The notes under the pieces: generated by a model
Databases searched by the model: none
Seen by the model: only the letters and a program-made list of their open reading frames with translations
What the model was told of the DNA's origin: nothing
In this document: one piece after another, positions 17,886 to 26,167 of the stretch
Layout: every line of letters begins with the position of its first letter
Position numbering within the stretch: the first letter of the stretch is position 1
Translations under genes and position numbers: made by a program
From: an uncultured Lachnospiraceae bacterium
GTDB taxonomy: Bacteria > Bacillota > Clostridia > Lachnospirales > Lachnospiraceae
Direction: 5' to 3'
NCBI GenBank assembly: GCA_910577675.1
Contig: CAJTOR010000002.1
Location: forward strand, 124,001 to 188,000
DNA: 64,000 nt

Positions 17886-17928
17886 AAATCCCATACTGCA
17901 GGTTTGGTTTGCGGTATGGGATTTTTTT
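17886..17928 (+). terminator. Terminator of tgt-yajC
   Basis: AAATCCCATAC (17886-17896) pairs with GTATGGGATTT (17914-17924), followed by T4 beyond the stem. A second possible hairpin with a T-tail (CGGGT/ACCCG) lies near 17960-17990. Confidence 0.9.
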
Positions 17929-18056
17929 GATGTGGAATCAAATGATTGGGCATACCGGTGGCGGGTCTTTAACCCCACCCGAATTTTTGTTATTTTAAGG
18001 CAGACCCCTGCCTGCTATTATTTATCATCGCAAGATCCAGCAGGGGTTAGTAATCA

Positions 18057-18914
18057 CTAACCCCTTGCCTTCTCAAGTTCTTCCAGCATTTTTTCCGGGA
18101 TTCTAAGATTGCCCCGTCCAACCCCGATCTCGATATCCGGCTTGTTTGCACCGTGAAAATCCGAGCCGCCCGTCATCAGCAGATTAAATTGTGCGGCGAG
18201 TTTGCGCACAAATGCTTCGTCGGTTCCCGTGTTTTTGGAGTAGATTGTTTCAATCCCCATCAATCCTTCCCCTTTAAGTTTTTTAACCAGTGCCCTCACC
18301 CCGTCAGAATCAAGATGGTAGAGCAGCGGATGTGCGAGCACAGGGATACCGCCCGCTGAGCGTATTAGCCGGATGGCGGTATCCGGCAGCATATATTCGC
18401 GGCGCACGTAATAGGGCGTGTCGATGTCAAGGTATTTTAAAAACGCCTCTTCCGTTGTTTTTACATACCCTTTTGCCAGCAGATGGCGCGCGAAATGCGC
18501 GCGGGTAATCACTGTGTCGCTTGTGCCAAAGAGCAGGTCTTCCATTGTGATATCAAGCCCCGCATCCTGGAGGTTTTTTACCATCTTTTCGTTGCGCTTA
18601 TCGCGCGCGGCAAGCGCACTGTCGAGGGCGGTCAAAAGTTCGGAATTTTCTGTGTTGATAAAAAGTCCCAGAATGTGGATATCGCGGTTTTTGTAGTCGG
18701 CGGAAATCTCAACGCCGGGCACAATCCTAAGCGGTGCGCCGTCCACCAATAATTTTTTTGCGGCGGCATTTGCCTCCTTGATGCCCGCCACACAGTCGTG
18801 GTCAGTTAGGGCGATCGCCTTTAGTCCGCGCTCTGCGGCGTGTGCCGCTAACAGCGCGGGGCTAAGGGTGCCGTCGGATTTGTTGGAATGTACATGAAGG
18901 TCGATATAACCCAT
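18057..18914 (-). CDS. PHP-domain phosphoesterase (RNase AM / nucleoside 3',5'-bisphosphate phosphatase type)
   Basis: The 285-residue protein starts MGYIDLHVHSNKSDGT after GGAGGCATTT; a start nine codons upstream has no ribosome site. PHP metal motifs are complete: DLHVHS, LTDHDC, VPGVEISAD, ITRAHFAR, VLAHPLLY and GGSDFHG. The spacing matches the YciV/RnaAM group, which removes the 3' phosphate from 3',5'-bisphosphonucleotides and trims RNA 5' ends. That activity is inferred from family. It is convergent with yajC and cytoplasmic. Confidence 0.85.
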   Translation of the reverse strand: MGYIDLHVHSNKSDGTLSPALLAAHAAERGLKAIALTDHDCVAGIKEANAAAKKLLVDGAPLRIVPGVEISADYKNRDIHILGLFINTENSELLTALDSALAARDKRNEKMVKNLQDAGLDITMEDLLFGTSDTVITRAHFARHLLAKGYVKTTEEAFLKYLDIDTPYYVRREYMLPDTAIRLIRSAGGIPVLAHPLLYHLDSDGVRALVKKLKGEGLMGIETIYSKNTGTDEAFVRKLAAQFNLLMTGGSDFHGANKPDIEIGVGRGNLRIPEKMLEELEKARG

Positions 18915-19110
18915 AAATGCCTCCTTATCCCATGCATACATGCTTCTGTGCCATCATATATTTCAAAGGGATCTGTTTTGGGAAATCCGGTTTTTTAGTA
19001 ACATGACAAGTATAGCACATGGGAAAGAAAAGGAAAAGAGGATTGAGCCTGAAATGTGATCTTAAAGTTTGTTATACAGCGCAAAAGCAGCGCAGAAATG
19101 GGGGAAAGGC

Positions 19111-19482
19111 ATGGAAAAAAATTTAGCGGGCGGGCTGCGCGCAATGCATTTTGTAAAAGCATTTATTATGTCGGCGCTGATTACGGCAATGCTTTTGTTT
19201 ATGTGCGCGTTCCTGATGCTCAAGACCGGGATGGAAGAAAAGACGCTGGGGATCGTTTTGGCAGCGGTGGATGCCCTCGGGGTATTTGTGGGGGGACTTT
19301 ATCTGGGAAAAAAGTCTGGCAAACAAAAATTTCTATGGGGATTAATTTTTGGCATCCTCTATTTTCTGGTTTACCTGGTGATCTCATTTCTTATCAGCGG
19401 TATGAGCCTTACCATACCGGGAGTGGTGAAATCCTTTGCAATAATGGCGGCGGGGGGCATGATTGGGGGGATGGTAAGTTAG
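19111..19482 (+). CDS. TIGR04086-family membrane protein
   Basis: The 123-residue protein has four predicted membrane helices with glycine-rich turns: FIMSALITAMLLFMCAFLML, TLGIVLAAVDALGVFVGGLY, GLIFGILYFLVYLVISFLI, and a last one around SFAIMAAGGMIGGM. The GGLYLGKKSGKQKFLWGLIF centre is characteristic of the clostridial TIGR04086 (DUF3792) family, often found near yajC. Start chosen at the ATG after GGGGGAAAGG; the frame is open 42 bases further without support. Function unknown. Confidence 0.75.
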   Translation: MEKNLAGGLRAMHFVKAFIMSALITAMLLFMCAFLMLKTGMEEKTLGIVLAAVDALGVFVGGLYLGKKSGKQKFLWGLIFGILYFLVYLVISFLISGMSLTIPGVVKSFAIMAAGGMIGGMVS

Positions 19483-19543
19483 CTTTTGTAAGGTGATTTT
19501 TAAGGAGCTGATACGGGATAGTACATATAATAGAAAGAATAAA

Positions 19544-19567
19544 GGGGGGAGCTTTCAAAGCCCCCCT
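19544..19567. terminator. Hairpin between convergent genes
   Basis: GGGGGG-A-GCTTT-C-AAAGC-CCCCCC is a nearly continuous 11-bp stem with a tiny loop. It lies between the TIGR04086 gene and the convergent Ig-like gene and may act for both, although T-runs are short. Confidence 0.6.
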
Positions 19568-19611
19568 CCTTTCAATTCACATAAGAACAAATCGAAAAAT
19601 TCAAACTTTGC

Positions 19612-20409
19612 CTATCTGTCCAATGACTGTGTTTCCTGCGCCGCCGTCGGGGAAACAGTTGGCATTGGAGTTACGGTAGGAGTAAGTTCCGCTGTGTCAT
19701 CAGCATTTTCTAGCGCCCCCTCCTCCAATTCGATGTCGGGTATGTCATCCACTGTGGAGTCAAAGAGCTGATCATATGTATCCTGGTCTACTACGCTGAC
19801 TTTGCAGAAATCATATTTTCCGTTTTCAATCATTGCAAATACATAGGTGTCGCCCTCCGCCTTCGCGGTGATTTTGCCGGTGCATGTCACCGTTGCAATC
19901 TCCGTGTCGGAGGAATAAAATTTTACGGCCTCGGTTGTATTGTACGGAAGCACGAGCGTCTTCAGGGTCGTGCGTTTCCCTACCGCTAACACAATCTCGG
20001 ACTTTGTCCATTTCACGCTGATTGCAGGAGGTCCGACCGTGACCTCACATGTCAGGGAAGCCACCGTTTTTAATCCGTCTTTTACGGTGACGGTGATCGT
20101 CGCGGTACCGTTTGCGATCCCGCAGACCATGCCCTCCTCATCCACCGAGGCAACCGAAGGTTCGCTCGATTTAAAGGAGGCTTTCTGGTTCCCTGAAAGA
20201 TTGTAAACTTTCAGCGTATACTTGGTATCCTTGACTAAAGCCTTTGTCTTGACATTCAGCTTAATCTCAGCCTGCGTTTCCGCCTGTGGCTCGGATGGCT
20301 CCGTCATCTCTTTTGAAAATGCGGTGGTCGCCGGGTTTCTTGACGAAAACAGAGCAAAGAAAAATACAAAACCGAGGACAATGATACATTTTTTGCAAAA
20401 AGTTTTCAT
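19612..20409 (-). CDS. Secreted protein with two bacterial Ig-like (BIG_2) domains
   Basis: The 265-residue protein has a signal peptide (basic MKTFCKK, then a hydrophobic core IIVLGFVFFFALFS). Two Ig-like repeats follow, at about 48-125 and 130-207; each has the BIG_2 pattern, for example SSEPSVASVDEEGMVCGIANG then TATITV, and SSDTEIATVTCTGKITAKAEG-like text in the second. The tail is acidic and ends in a TPTVTPMPTVSPT stretch. BIG_2 domains occur in surface and adhesive proteins. No anchor motif is seen, so it is probably released or loosely wall-bound. Partner unknown. Confidence 0.8.
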   Translation of the reverse strand: MKTFCKKCIIVLGFVFFFALFSSRNPATTAFSKEMTEPSEPQAETQAEIKLNVKTKALVKDTKYTLKVYNLSGNQKASFKSSEPSVASVDEEGMVCGIANGTATITVTVKDGLKTVASLTCEVTVGPPAISVKWTKSEIVLAVGKRTTLKTLVLPYNTTEAVKFYSSDTEIATVTCTGKITAKAEGDTYVFAMIENGKYDFCKVSVVDQDTYDQLFDSTVDDIPDIELEEGALENADDTAELTPTVTPMPTVSPTAAQETQSLDR

Positions 20410-20458
20410 TGCAATGCCTCCTGATCTAATTTCTTTGCGTCACATCCGCTTTTATCTT

Positions 20459-20487
20459 AGTATATGTTTATGTCAGAACAATGGCAA
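20459..20487 (-). promoter_or_regulatory. Promoter of the Ig-like protein gene
   Basis: On the minus strand TTGCCA (20487-20482) and TATACT (20464-20459) are 17 bases apart, about 50 bases before the start codon. Confidence 0.6.
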
Positions 20488-20522
20488 CACGGAAAAAAAG
20501 AGCGGTAAAAATGCTTATTTTC

Positions 20523-20551
20523 TTGTATGTTCCGGGATTTTATGATAATAT
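20523..20551 (+). promoter_or_regulatory. Candidate promoter of the PilZ/HD-GYP operon
   Basis: TTGTAT (20523-20528) and TAATAT (20546-20551) are 17 bases apart, 25 bases before the PilZ start. Confidence 0.45.
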
Positions 20552-20576
20552 TTAGATAGGAGTTTAAGAATTTTTG

Positions 20577-21200
20577 ATGGGGGGATGGATGGTGAATGAG
20601 GGGGAACTGAAAAACCGCAGGATACTTATTAAAAATGCGGAGGATGGCACCACCATAGCGGATACGGTGATACTCCGTTTTAACAGTGAAGCCAATTCCG
20701 TTATGATCCGCGCTGACAGTCTTCCGGAAAAGAGATTTTACAATATTTATGCCATTATTTTTGCGGCTAGATCCCTGTATGAGTTTGGCGGGAGCATCAG
20801 GGGTGCCGTGGTGGAGAATGAAGTCGAGGTTTTTCTTGGGAAAAGCAAGGAGAAGGAGAGCCGTGCCAGGATTCGCTACCCGATCTCACTTACAGGGAAC
20901 ATAAAAGGAGTATATATTGATGGGAAGGAGGTTTCACTAAAGAAAGGCATACATATCCAGACGGTGAACATAAGTGCAAGCGGTCTCCTTTTGCAGGCGG
21001 ATGTGGGATGCTTCGATATAGGGGAAGTATTTTCCCTTGTACTAAGGGTGCAGGAGGGCGTGCTTGAAATGCAGTGCGAGGTTGTGAGGATACAGGAGGT
21101 AAATGCTCCTTTAAAGGAGGGGGAGGATTTAGCGCTGCGGGAGGAATATGGGTGCAGGATCAGGGAAACCCGCTTTGACCCGGGAAAGGGGAGGGGATGA
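20577..21200 (+). CDS. PilZ-domain c-di-GMP receptor
   Basis: The protein has about 207 residues; ATGs at 20577 and 20589 are both possible. The C-terminal half is a PilZ domain: the RxxxR motif in SRARIRYPISL and the NxSxxG motif in VNISASGLLLQ, both needed for c-di-GMP binding. The N-terminal half is a YcgR-like beta region. Proteins of this build regulate flagella or surface products on c-di-GMP binding. One base separates it from an HD-GYP gene, so sensor and degrading enzyme of the same messenger are cotranscribed. The output target is not visible. Confidence 0.85.
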   Translation: MGGWMVNEGELKNRRILIKNAEDGTTIADTVILRFNSEANSVMIRADSLPEKRFYNIYAIIFAARSLYEFGGSIRGAVVENEVEVFLGKSKEKESRARIRYPISLTGNIKGVYIDGKEVSLKKGIHIQTVNISASGLLLQADVGCFDIGEVFSLVLRVQEGVLEMQCEVVRIQEVNAPLKEGEDLALREEYGCRIRETRFDPGKGRG

Positions 21201-21201
21201 G

Positions 21202-22287
21202 ATGGATTCCGAAAACATGAGGATTTTTCCTGTTAAATATCTCTGGGACGGATATGTGTTGAATAATGATATTTACAATCATACGGGGACGGTAAAACTC
21301 CTTGCAAAAGGGGAGAAGATTGTAAAGGCAAAGCTTGATAAACTCCTGCGCTTTTCCGGGAATGACAAACATATCATGGTGTATAACGAAACCTTTCTCG
21401 ACCTGATGTCAGACGGGCATATGCCGCAGGAAGCCCGCCAGAAGATGACCGAGCAGTATATGGGGTACGATCAACTGCACCAGAATGTGGGCAGTCTTTT
21501 CCACAACCCGGATACCACTTCCTGGCTGTGCTGCGAGCAGATGGAGCCATTGGCAGAAGAGATTACGGGAAAGGCGGTGAACTTTGATCCGCTCACCATC
21601 TTTTCCTGCATCAGTTTCCCGCGCCCGATGGACGAGGGATTGCAGAGGCACTCGCTCAATGTGGCGCTTTTAAATGCCATGCAGGCGGAGTGGCTTGGAT
21701 TAAAGGGAGCGGAGATAAAAGTATATACCTTAGCCGGGCTTTTGCACGATATCGGCAAGACCATGATACCGGAGGAGATACTCTTTGCCCCGAGGAAACT
21801 AACGCAGGATGAAGTTATGATTATGAGGGAACATCCGGTTTATTCGGATTCGCTGCTCAGCAAAAAATTCTGCGAAGATATCCGGCTGGCAGCAAGGCAT
21901 CACCATGAAAAGCTCGATGGCACGGGCTATCCGGACGGTATAAGCGGGGAGCAGATCAGTGTGATAGCGCGCGTCACGGCAATCTCAGATATTTACGACG
22001 CGATGGTTTCCGCGCGCAGCTACAAGGATTCAAGGCTTCCGCTCCATGTGCTGAATATGTTTTATGACGGGGAGTTTGAGGGGCTTGACCGGCGGCTTGT
22101 CATGCTTTTTATCAAGAATATGCGGCAGAAATATACGGATCATGAGGTGGTTATGTCGGATGGCATGAAAGCAACCATACGCTATATCCCGCCAAATGAT
22201 GCCGCACATCCGGTTGTCCAGCGGGACGGGGTGATACGGCAGTCGGACGGGGAATGGTACTGCAAAGAAATGGTGACATCATTCTAG
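21202..22287 (+). CDS. HD-GYP domain cyclic-di-GMP phosphodiesterase
   Basis: The 361-residue protein has an N-terminal region of about 130 residues without a known sensor and then an HD-GYP domain: RHSLNVALLNA, LLHDIGKTMIPEEI, REHPVYS, ARHHHEKLDGTGYPDG and ISDIYDAMVSARSYK. Iron-ligand and GYP motifs are intact, so hydrolysis of c-di-GMP is expected. The start ATG follows GAGGGGATGAG and lies one base after the PilZ stop. No receiver or membrane domain is seen, so it is a cytoplasmic enzyme. A second, related HD-GYP gene sits at 26168. Confidence 0.88.
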   Translation: MDSENMRIFPVKYLWDGYVLNNDIYNHTGTVKLLAKGEKIVKAKLDKLLRFSGNDKHIMVYNETFLDLMSDGHMPQEARQKMTEQYMGYDQLHQNVGSLFHNPDTTSWLCCEQMEPLAEEITGKAVNFDPLTIFSCISFPRPMDEGLQRHSLNVALLNAMQAEWLGLKGAEIKVYTLAGLLHDIGKTMIPEEILFAPRKLTQDEVMIMREHPVYSDSLLSKKFCEDIRLAARHHHEKLDGTGYPDGISGEQISVIARVTAISDIYDAMVSARSYKDSRLPLHVLNMFYDGEFEGLDRRLVMLFIKNMRQKYTDHEVVMSDGMKATIRYIPPNDAAHPVVQRDGVIRQSDGEWYCKEMVTSF

Positions 22288-22379
22288 GATGTGTTTACCT
22301 TCTCGCCCTGGAAAGGAATGAAATATTGACGGGGAAAGGCAGCAACTTAGCAGCAAATTTGAAAAAACTGTGAAATATC

Positions 22380-22408
22380 TTGTAATCTAAGGACTCCCCG
22401 AATATAAT
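22380..22408 (+). promoter_or_regulatory. Promoter of the two-component operon
   Basis: TTGTAA (22380-22385) and TATAAT (22403-22408) are 17 bases apart, about 95 bases before the response regulator start. Confidence 0.7.
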
Positions 22409-22504
22409 TAGGCTGTTGTTGGCATACTGGGAGATGTATGGGAAACTTTTGTCTATTACATGGAATCATGCCGCAGAAAAGCTGTGGAAAAAAGGAGGTC
22501 TGTA

Positions 22505-23200
22505 ATGCAATACATACTAATTGCGGACGATAATCCGGATATAACGGATGTATTATCAGAATACGCCAAGAAGGAGGGCTATGAGGCGCTGCTCGCTGCG
22601 GATGGCGAGGAGGCGCTGCGGCTTTTCGGGCAATATGCGCCGGCGGTTGTCCTTCTTGATGTGATGATGCCGAAAATGGACGGCTATGCGGTTTGCCGGG
22701 AAATAAGGAAAACCTCCGATGTGCCAGTTATCCTGATAACGGCGCGCGGGGAGGACTTCGAGAAAATAATGGGGCTTGATATCGGGGCGGACGATTATAT
22801 TGTAAAGCCGTTCAGCCCGAGTGAAGTTATGGCGCGCGTGCGCGCTGTCCTTCGCCGCATGGTGAAAAAGCCGCAGGAGAATGTGGCGAATAAGAATGTG
22901 TTAGTTGTAGCTAACTTGATGATTAACCTTGACGAGTATGCGTTAAGTATCGACGGTCAGAGGATGACGATGACCAAGAAAGAAATCGAGACCATGTGGA
23001 CGCTTGCAAGCAATCCGAACAAGGTATTTACGAGGGACAATCTTCTCGACAGCCTGTGGGGCTACGATTATTATGGGGACACCCGCACGGTGGATTCGCA
23101 TATCAAGCGCCTGCGCGCAAAGCTTGACACGGTGGCACATCCCGCCTGGTCCATCCAGACAGTCTGGGGAGTCGGTTACAAATTTGAGATAGAGGGGTAA
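22505..23200 (+). CDS. OmpR/PhoB-family response regulator
   Basis: The 231-residue protein has a receiver domain (acidic pocket ADDN, phospho-Asp in VVLLDVMMPK, switch Thr in LITARG, Lys in YIVKPFSP) and a winged-helix DNA-binding domain (TKKEIETMWTLA, RTVDSHIKRLRAKL, IQTVWGVGYKF). The start follows AAAGGAGG. It is 24 bases upstream of a histidine kinase gene, its expected partner. Regulon and stimulus are unknown. Confidence 0.95.
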   Translation: MQYILIADDNPDITDVLSEYAKKEGYEALLAADGEEALRLFGQYAPAVVLLDVMMPKMDGYAVCREIRKTSDVPVILITARGEDFEKIMGLDIGADDYIVKPFSPSEVMARVRAVLRRMVKKPQENVANKNVLVVANLMINLDEYALSIDGQRMTMTKKEIETMWTLASNPNKVFTRDNLLDSLWGYDYYGDTRTVDSHIKRLRAKLDTVAHPAWSIQTVWGVGYKFEIEG

Positions 23201-23224
23201 ACTGCGGAATAAGAGTGTGGCAGA

Positions 23225-24730
23225 GTGGGACGGATGGGAAAAAGGCGGAGAAGAAGAAAGATCGGCAGGAACCTGCTGTTTTTAAAAACATATTTTTATT
23301 TTGCTATGCTGGCAATCATTATGGCGGCAGTGGTCAGTGCAATCTTTTTAAAAGCTTATCAGCACACAACGCGCAGGCAGTACCGTATGCAGTTGGAAGA
23401 ATATGCGGACAGCATATCCAGACGATTCCAGGAGTTTATTACAAATGAAGACTATGCAAGCTGTTTAAGTTACCTGGAAATACTTTCCGAAATCGGCGAT
23501 TATGAAATCTGGTCGATTGCGAACCCTTATGCCAGCCAGCCGATGAACCGCGCGATGGCGACGATAGAGTTTTCTGATGTGAGCCAGGAAGATTACACGA
23601 ACCTGATCTACTCGGCATTCCTTGGAAAGGAACGCTTCCTCACAAGCTACAGCGAGATACATGGGTGCACGATGATGTCCGTCGGGGTGCCGGTTATCGG
23701 CAACAACGGGGAAATCTGTGGTGCCGTGCTGATTAATATTTCGATGGAAACGCAGGATAAGGCGATTGCCAGCGGCAAAAAAATGATACTCTACAGCGTG
23801 CTGGCAGCACTTGTCGTTTCTGTGCTCGTCGCATTCCTGTTTGCGGGCAGGCTGTCAAAGCCCGTGCTGATAATGCGCGATACGGCGAGAATGCTCTCGC
23901 GGGGTGCCTACGATGAAAAAACAGGAATCAAGCGGAGAGATGAGATTGGGGAGCTGGCACGCACCATAGACTCCCTTGCCGATAAACTGGCGAAAAATGA
24001 GGAGGTGCGCAGCAACCTTGAACAGATGCGCATGGATTTTTTTGCAAATGTATCGCATGAACTGCGCACGCCGATCACAGTGATCCGCGCCTACACCGAA
24101 ACATTGGTGGACGGGGTGGTGACGGATGAGGAGAAGGTGCGCCAGTATTACGAGCGCATGCTGCTTGAGTGCAAGCGTATGGAGAGGCTGGTGGGGGATC
24201 TTCTCCTGCTCTCAAAAATGCAGAACCCGGATTTTATGGTGGAGAAGGAACCGGTAAACCTGATGGATATTTTCGCGGAATTAAAACGCAGCGCGGGAGC
24301 GATTGCGGCGGAAAAAAATATCCATATCAGACTGGTGCACGAGAAGGATATCTATATGGTGGAAGGGGACTATGACAGACTTCGCCAGATGTTCCTTGTT
24401 ATCTTTGACAATGCGGTTAAATTTTCGCCCGAGAATTCTACGGTGCATGTGACTTTTTCTGAATATGAAAAAAAGGATGGAGCGCTCGTGTACGTTTCCA
24501 TACGGGACGAGGGGATCGGGATATCAAAGGAGGAGCTGCCAAATATTTTTGAGAAATTTTACAAGTCGAAATTGCGGCAGAATGCGAAGGGAACCGGACT
24601 GGGTCTTGCGATTGCAAAGCAGATTGCCCTGAAACATGGAAGCGATATCAAGGTGCTTAGCGAAGTCGGAAAAGGAACGGAGTTTGTGTTTGAGTTTGCC
24701 ATGTTAAGATGTGGGAACAGTGAGGGCTAG
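23225..24730 (+). CDS. Membrane sensor histidine kinase
   Basis: The roughly 501-residue kinase has a basic N-terminus, membrane helix 1 (TYFYFAMLAIIMAAVVSAIF), an extracytoplasmic sensor of about 130 residues, membrane helix 2 (ILYSVLAALVVSVLVAFLFA), a HAMP linker, the H-box FFANVSHELRTPI, N-box (FDNAVKFSPE), G1 (IRDEGIGISKEELP) and G2 (KGTGLGLAIAKQI). It is a complete class I kinase and should phosphorylate the regulator encoded just upstream. GTG at 23225 is taken as start; an ATG at 23234 is possible. The sensor domain resembles dCache/PAS-like folds only in size; ligand unknown. Confidence 0.93.
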   Translation: MGRMGKRRRRRKIGRNLLFLKTYFYFAMLAIIMAAVVSAIFLKAYQHTTRRQYRMQLEEYADSISRRFQEFITNEDYASCLSYLEILSEIGDYEIWSIANPYASQPMNRAMATIEFSDVSQEDYTNLIYSAFLGKERFLTSYSEIHGCTMMSVGVPVIGNNGEICGAVLINISMETQDKAIASGKKMILYSVLAALVVSVLVAFLFAGRLSKPVLIMRDTARMLSRGAYDEKTGIKRRDEIGELARTIDSLADKLAKNEEVRSNLEQMRMDFFANVSHELRTPITVIRAYTETLVDGVVTDEEKVRQYYERMLLECKRMERLVGDLLLLSKMQNPDFMVEKEPVNLMDIFAELKRSAGAIAAEKNIHIRLVHEKDIYMVEGDYDRLRQMFLVIFDNAVKFSPENSTVHVTFSEYEKKDGALVYVSIRDEGIGISKEELPNIFEKFYKSKLRQNAKGTGLGLAIAKQIALKHGSDIKVLSEVGKGTEFVFEFAMLRCGNSEG

Positions 24731-24898
24731 TATGTTTTTGACCTATTAATTATGCTGGACGGGGCGCAAGCGCCATCTGACAGGCAGCGTTTGGCAGCAC
24801 AGGAAATGTGAAAAAATGGAAAATAATTAAATTATTATCCTATTAAGAAAAATCGGACAAATATACCAAAAAAACACTGAAAAAATGCAAAAAACTCC

Positions 24899-24927
24899 TT
24901 GATTATTTAGGCAATTTGGGGTATAAT
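24899..24927 (+). promoter_or_regulatory. 6S RNA promoter
   Basis: TTGATT (24899-24904) and a perfect TATAAT (24922-24927) are 17 bases apart. The expected start, near 24934, is the first base before the closing stem of the RNA. Confidence 0.75.
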
Positions 24928-24933
24928 AAAACC

Positions 24934-25115
24934 ATCCTGAGGTGTACGGTTGCTCTTGTAGTTTTGAACCTACAGTACTTTAAAAGGGATTCCTATATCG
25001 TTGAGTGGATGTCAGGCCTCCGAATGTGCAGTGGAAGACAGCAAGCTCAATTGCGGTTACCCACCTAGCGGTTGCTAGGAGTCAAAACACAGGAGTCGGC
25101 ATTTTGGGGCTTACA
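24934..25115 (+). ncRNA. ssrS: 6S RNA
   Basis: About 180 bases without a reading frame follow a strong promoter. The ends pair: TCCTGAGGTG (24935-24944) with CATTTTGGGG (25100-25109) over ten pairs, as in the closing stem of 6S RNA. Further along are the family-like stretches GTTTTGAACCTAC, GGGATTCCTAT, GTCAGGCCTCCG and CACCTAGCGGTTGCTAGGAG. 6S RNA mimics an open promoter and holds housekeeping RNA polymerase in stationary phase. The identification is by recall of clostridial 6S sequences plus structure; exact ends are approximate. Confidence 0.8.
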
Positions 25116-25143
25116 AAAAGAAGCCTTGGCGGTTTACTTTTGG

Positions 25144-25169
25144 GCGGGATCATATGATCCCGCTTTTTT
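25144..25169 (+). terminator. Terminator downstream of the 6S RNA
   Basis: GCGGGATCAT pairs with ATGATCCCGC as an almost loopless palindrome, followed by T6. It rules out a start codon for the next gene inside this stretch. Confidence 0.85.
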
Positions 25170-25252
25170 GTACGCGAGCAGGGAGAAAAGGAATCATATT
25201 TTTAGGGGATATTGGGCGGGATAAAAATATAATTCAGGAAGAAGGTCGAAGA

Positions 25253-26026
25253 ATGGGCTATCGATATGAAACGCATCTGCATACGAAGGAGGTGAGCGCC
25301 TGCGGCCACACGCCAGCAAAAGACTACATAAAGTTTTATATGGATCGCGGTTATGACGGCATTATATTTACTGACCATTTTTTTAACGGGAACAGTGCCG
25401 TGCCGCGAAATCTTCCATGGGAGGAACGCATTGATGCCTTTTGCCGCGGGTATGAACTCGCAAAAGAAGAGGGGGATAGGGCAGGGTTTTCGGTGTTCTT
25501 TGGCTGGGAGTTTAATTTTGAGGGGGACGAGTACCTGACATACGGGCTCGATAAGGCGTGGCTTAAAGCAAATCCCGAGATTATGCAGGATACAAGACAG
25601 GCTTACTATAAACGGGTGCGGGATGCCGGCGGGCTGGTGGTGCAGGCGCATCCGTTCCGCGAGCGGGGGTATCTGAATGCAGTGAGGCTGAATCCTTACT
25701 TTGTCGATGCGGTGGAGTATATCAATATCGGGAACGAGCCATATATGGACGAACTGGTGCCGCAATATGCGGATGCATACCATCTTCCAATGACCGGGGG
25801 GACGGATATGCACAATATTGAATGGGGGCAGACACCTTCCGGTATCGAAACTGAAAAAAAATTAAGCAGTATAAGGGATTATGTTGAACTGGTTCGGTCA
25901 GGCACTGGGTTTTCGCCAATTTTCGTAAAAGACCGCAAGCAAAAGCCGATGGGGGAGGATAAGCTCACAATACTCAAATATGGAAGGGATGGAAAATTCA
26001 GCCTGTGTTTTGATGGTGAGGTATGA
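25253..26026 (+). CDS. PHP-domain metal-dependent phosphoesterase
   Basis: The 257-residue protein has the PHP metal motifs YETHLHTKEVS, IFTDHF, WEFNFEG, VQAHPFRERGY and GGTDMHN. It resembles histidinol-phosphatase-like or PolX-PHP-like enzymes more than the RnaAM type at 18057. The frame is open 99 bases further upstream, but that stretch lies in the 6S terminator; the ATG after GAAGAAGG is therefore chosen. Substrate unknown. It has no his-operon neighbours, so histidine synthesis is unlikely. Confidence 0.8.
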   Translation: MGYRYETHLHTKEVSACGHTPAKDYIKFYMDRGYDGIIFTDHFFNGNSAVPRNLPWEERIDAFCRGYELAKEEGDRAGFSVFFGWEFNFEGDEYLTYGLDKAWLKANPEIMQDTRQAYYKRVRDAGGLVVQAHPFRERGYLNAVRLNPYFVDAVEYINIGNEPYMDELVPQYADAYHLPMTGGTDMHNIEWGQTPSGIETEKKLSSIRDYVELVRSGTGFSPIFVKDRKQKPMGEDKLTILKYGRDGKFSLCFDGEV

Positions 26027-26083
26027 AAGGATATTTAGGGCGCAAAAAAATTAACGAATACGTTTGAGTTAAGAAAGTAGCAA

Positions 26084-26112
26084 TTGCATAAATGGCGAAA
26101 ATATGTTATACT
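26084..26112 (+). promoter_or_regulatory. Promoter of the second HD-GYP gene
   Basis: TTGCAT (26084-26089) and TATACT (26107-26112) are 17 bases apart. This places the transcript start near 26119 and excludes upstream ATGs, supporting the GTG start at 26168. Confidence 0.65.
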
Positions 26113-26167
26113 GGATGTAAGTAGCAAAGTTTTGCGTAAGACATTTCCCAGGACAGGAGGGGATGGG

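Noticed and set aside
25202..25813. 203-codon minus-strand frame opposite the PHP gene
   Set aside because: Composition of an antisense shadow, no ribosome site, and the plus strand has all PHP motifs.
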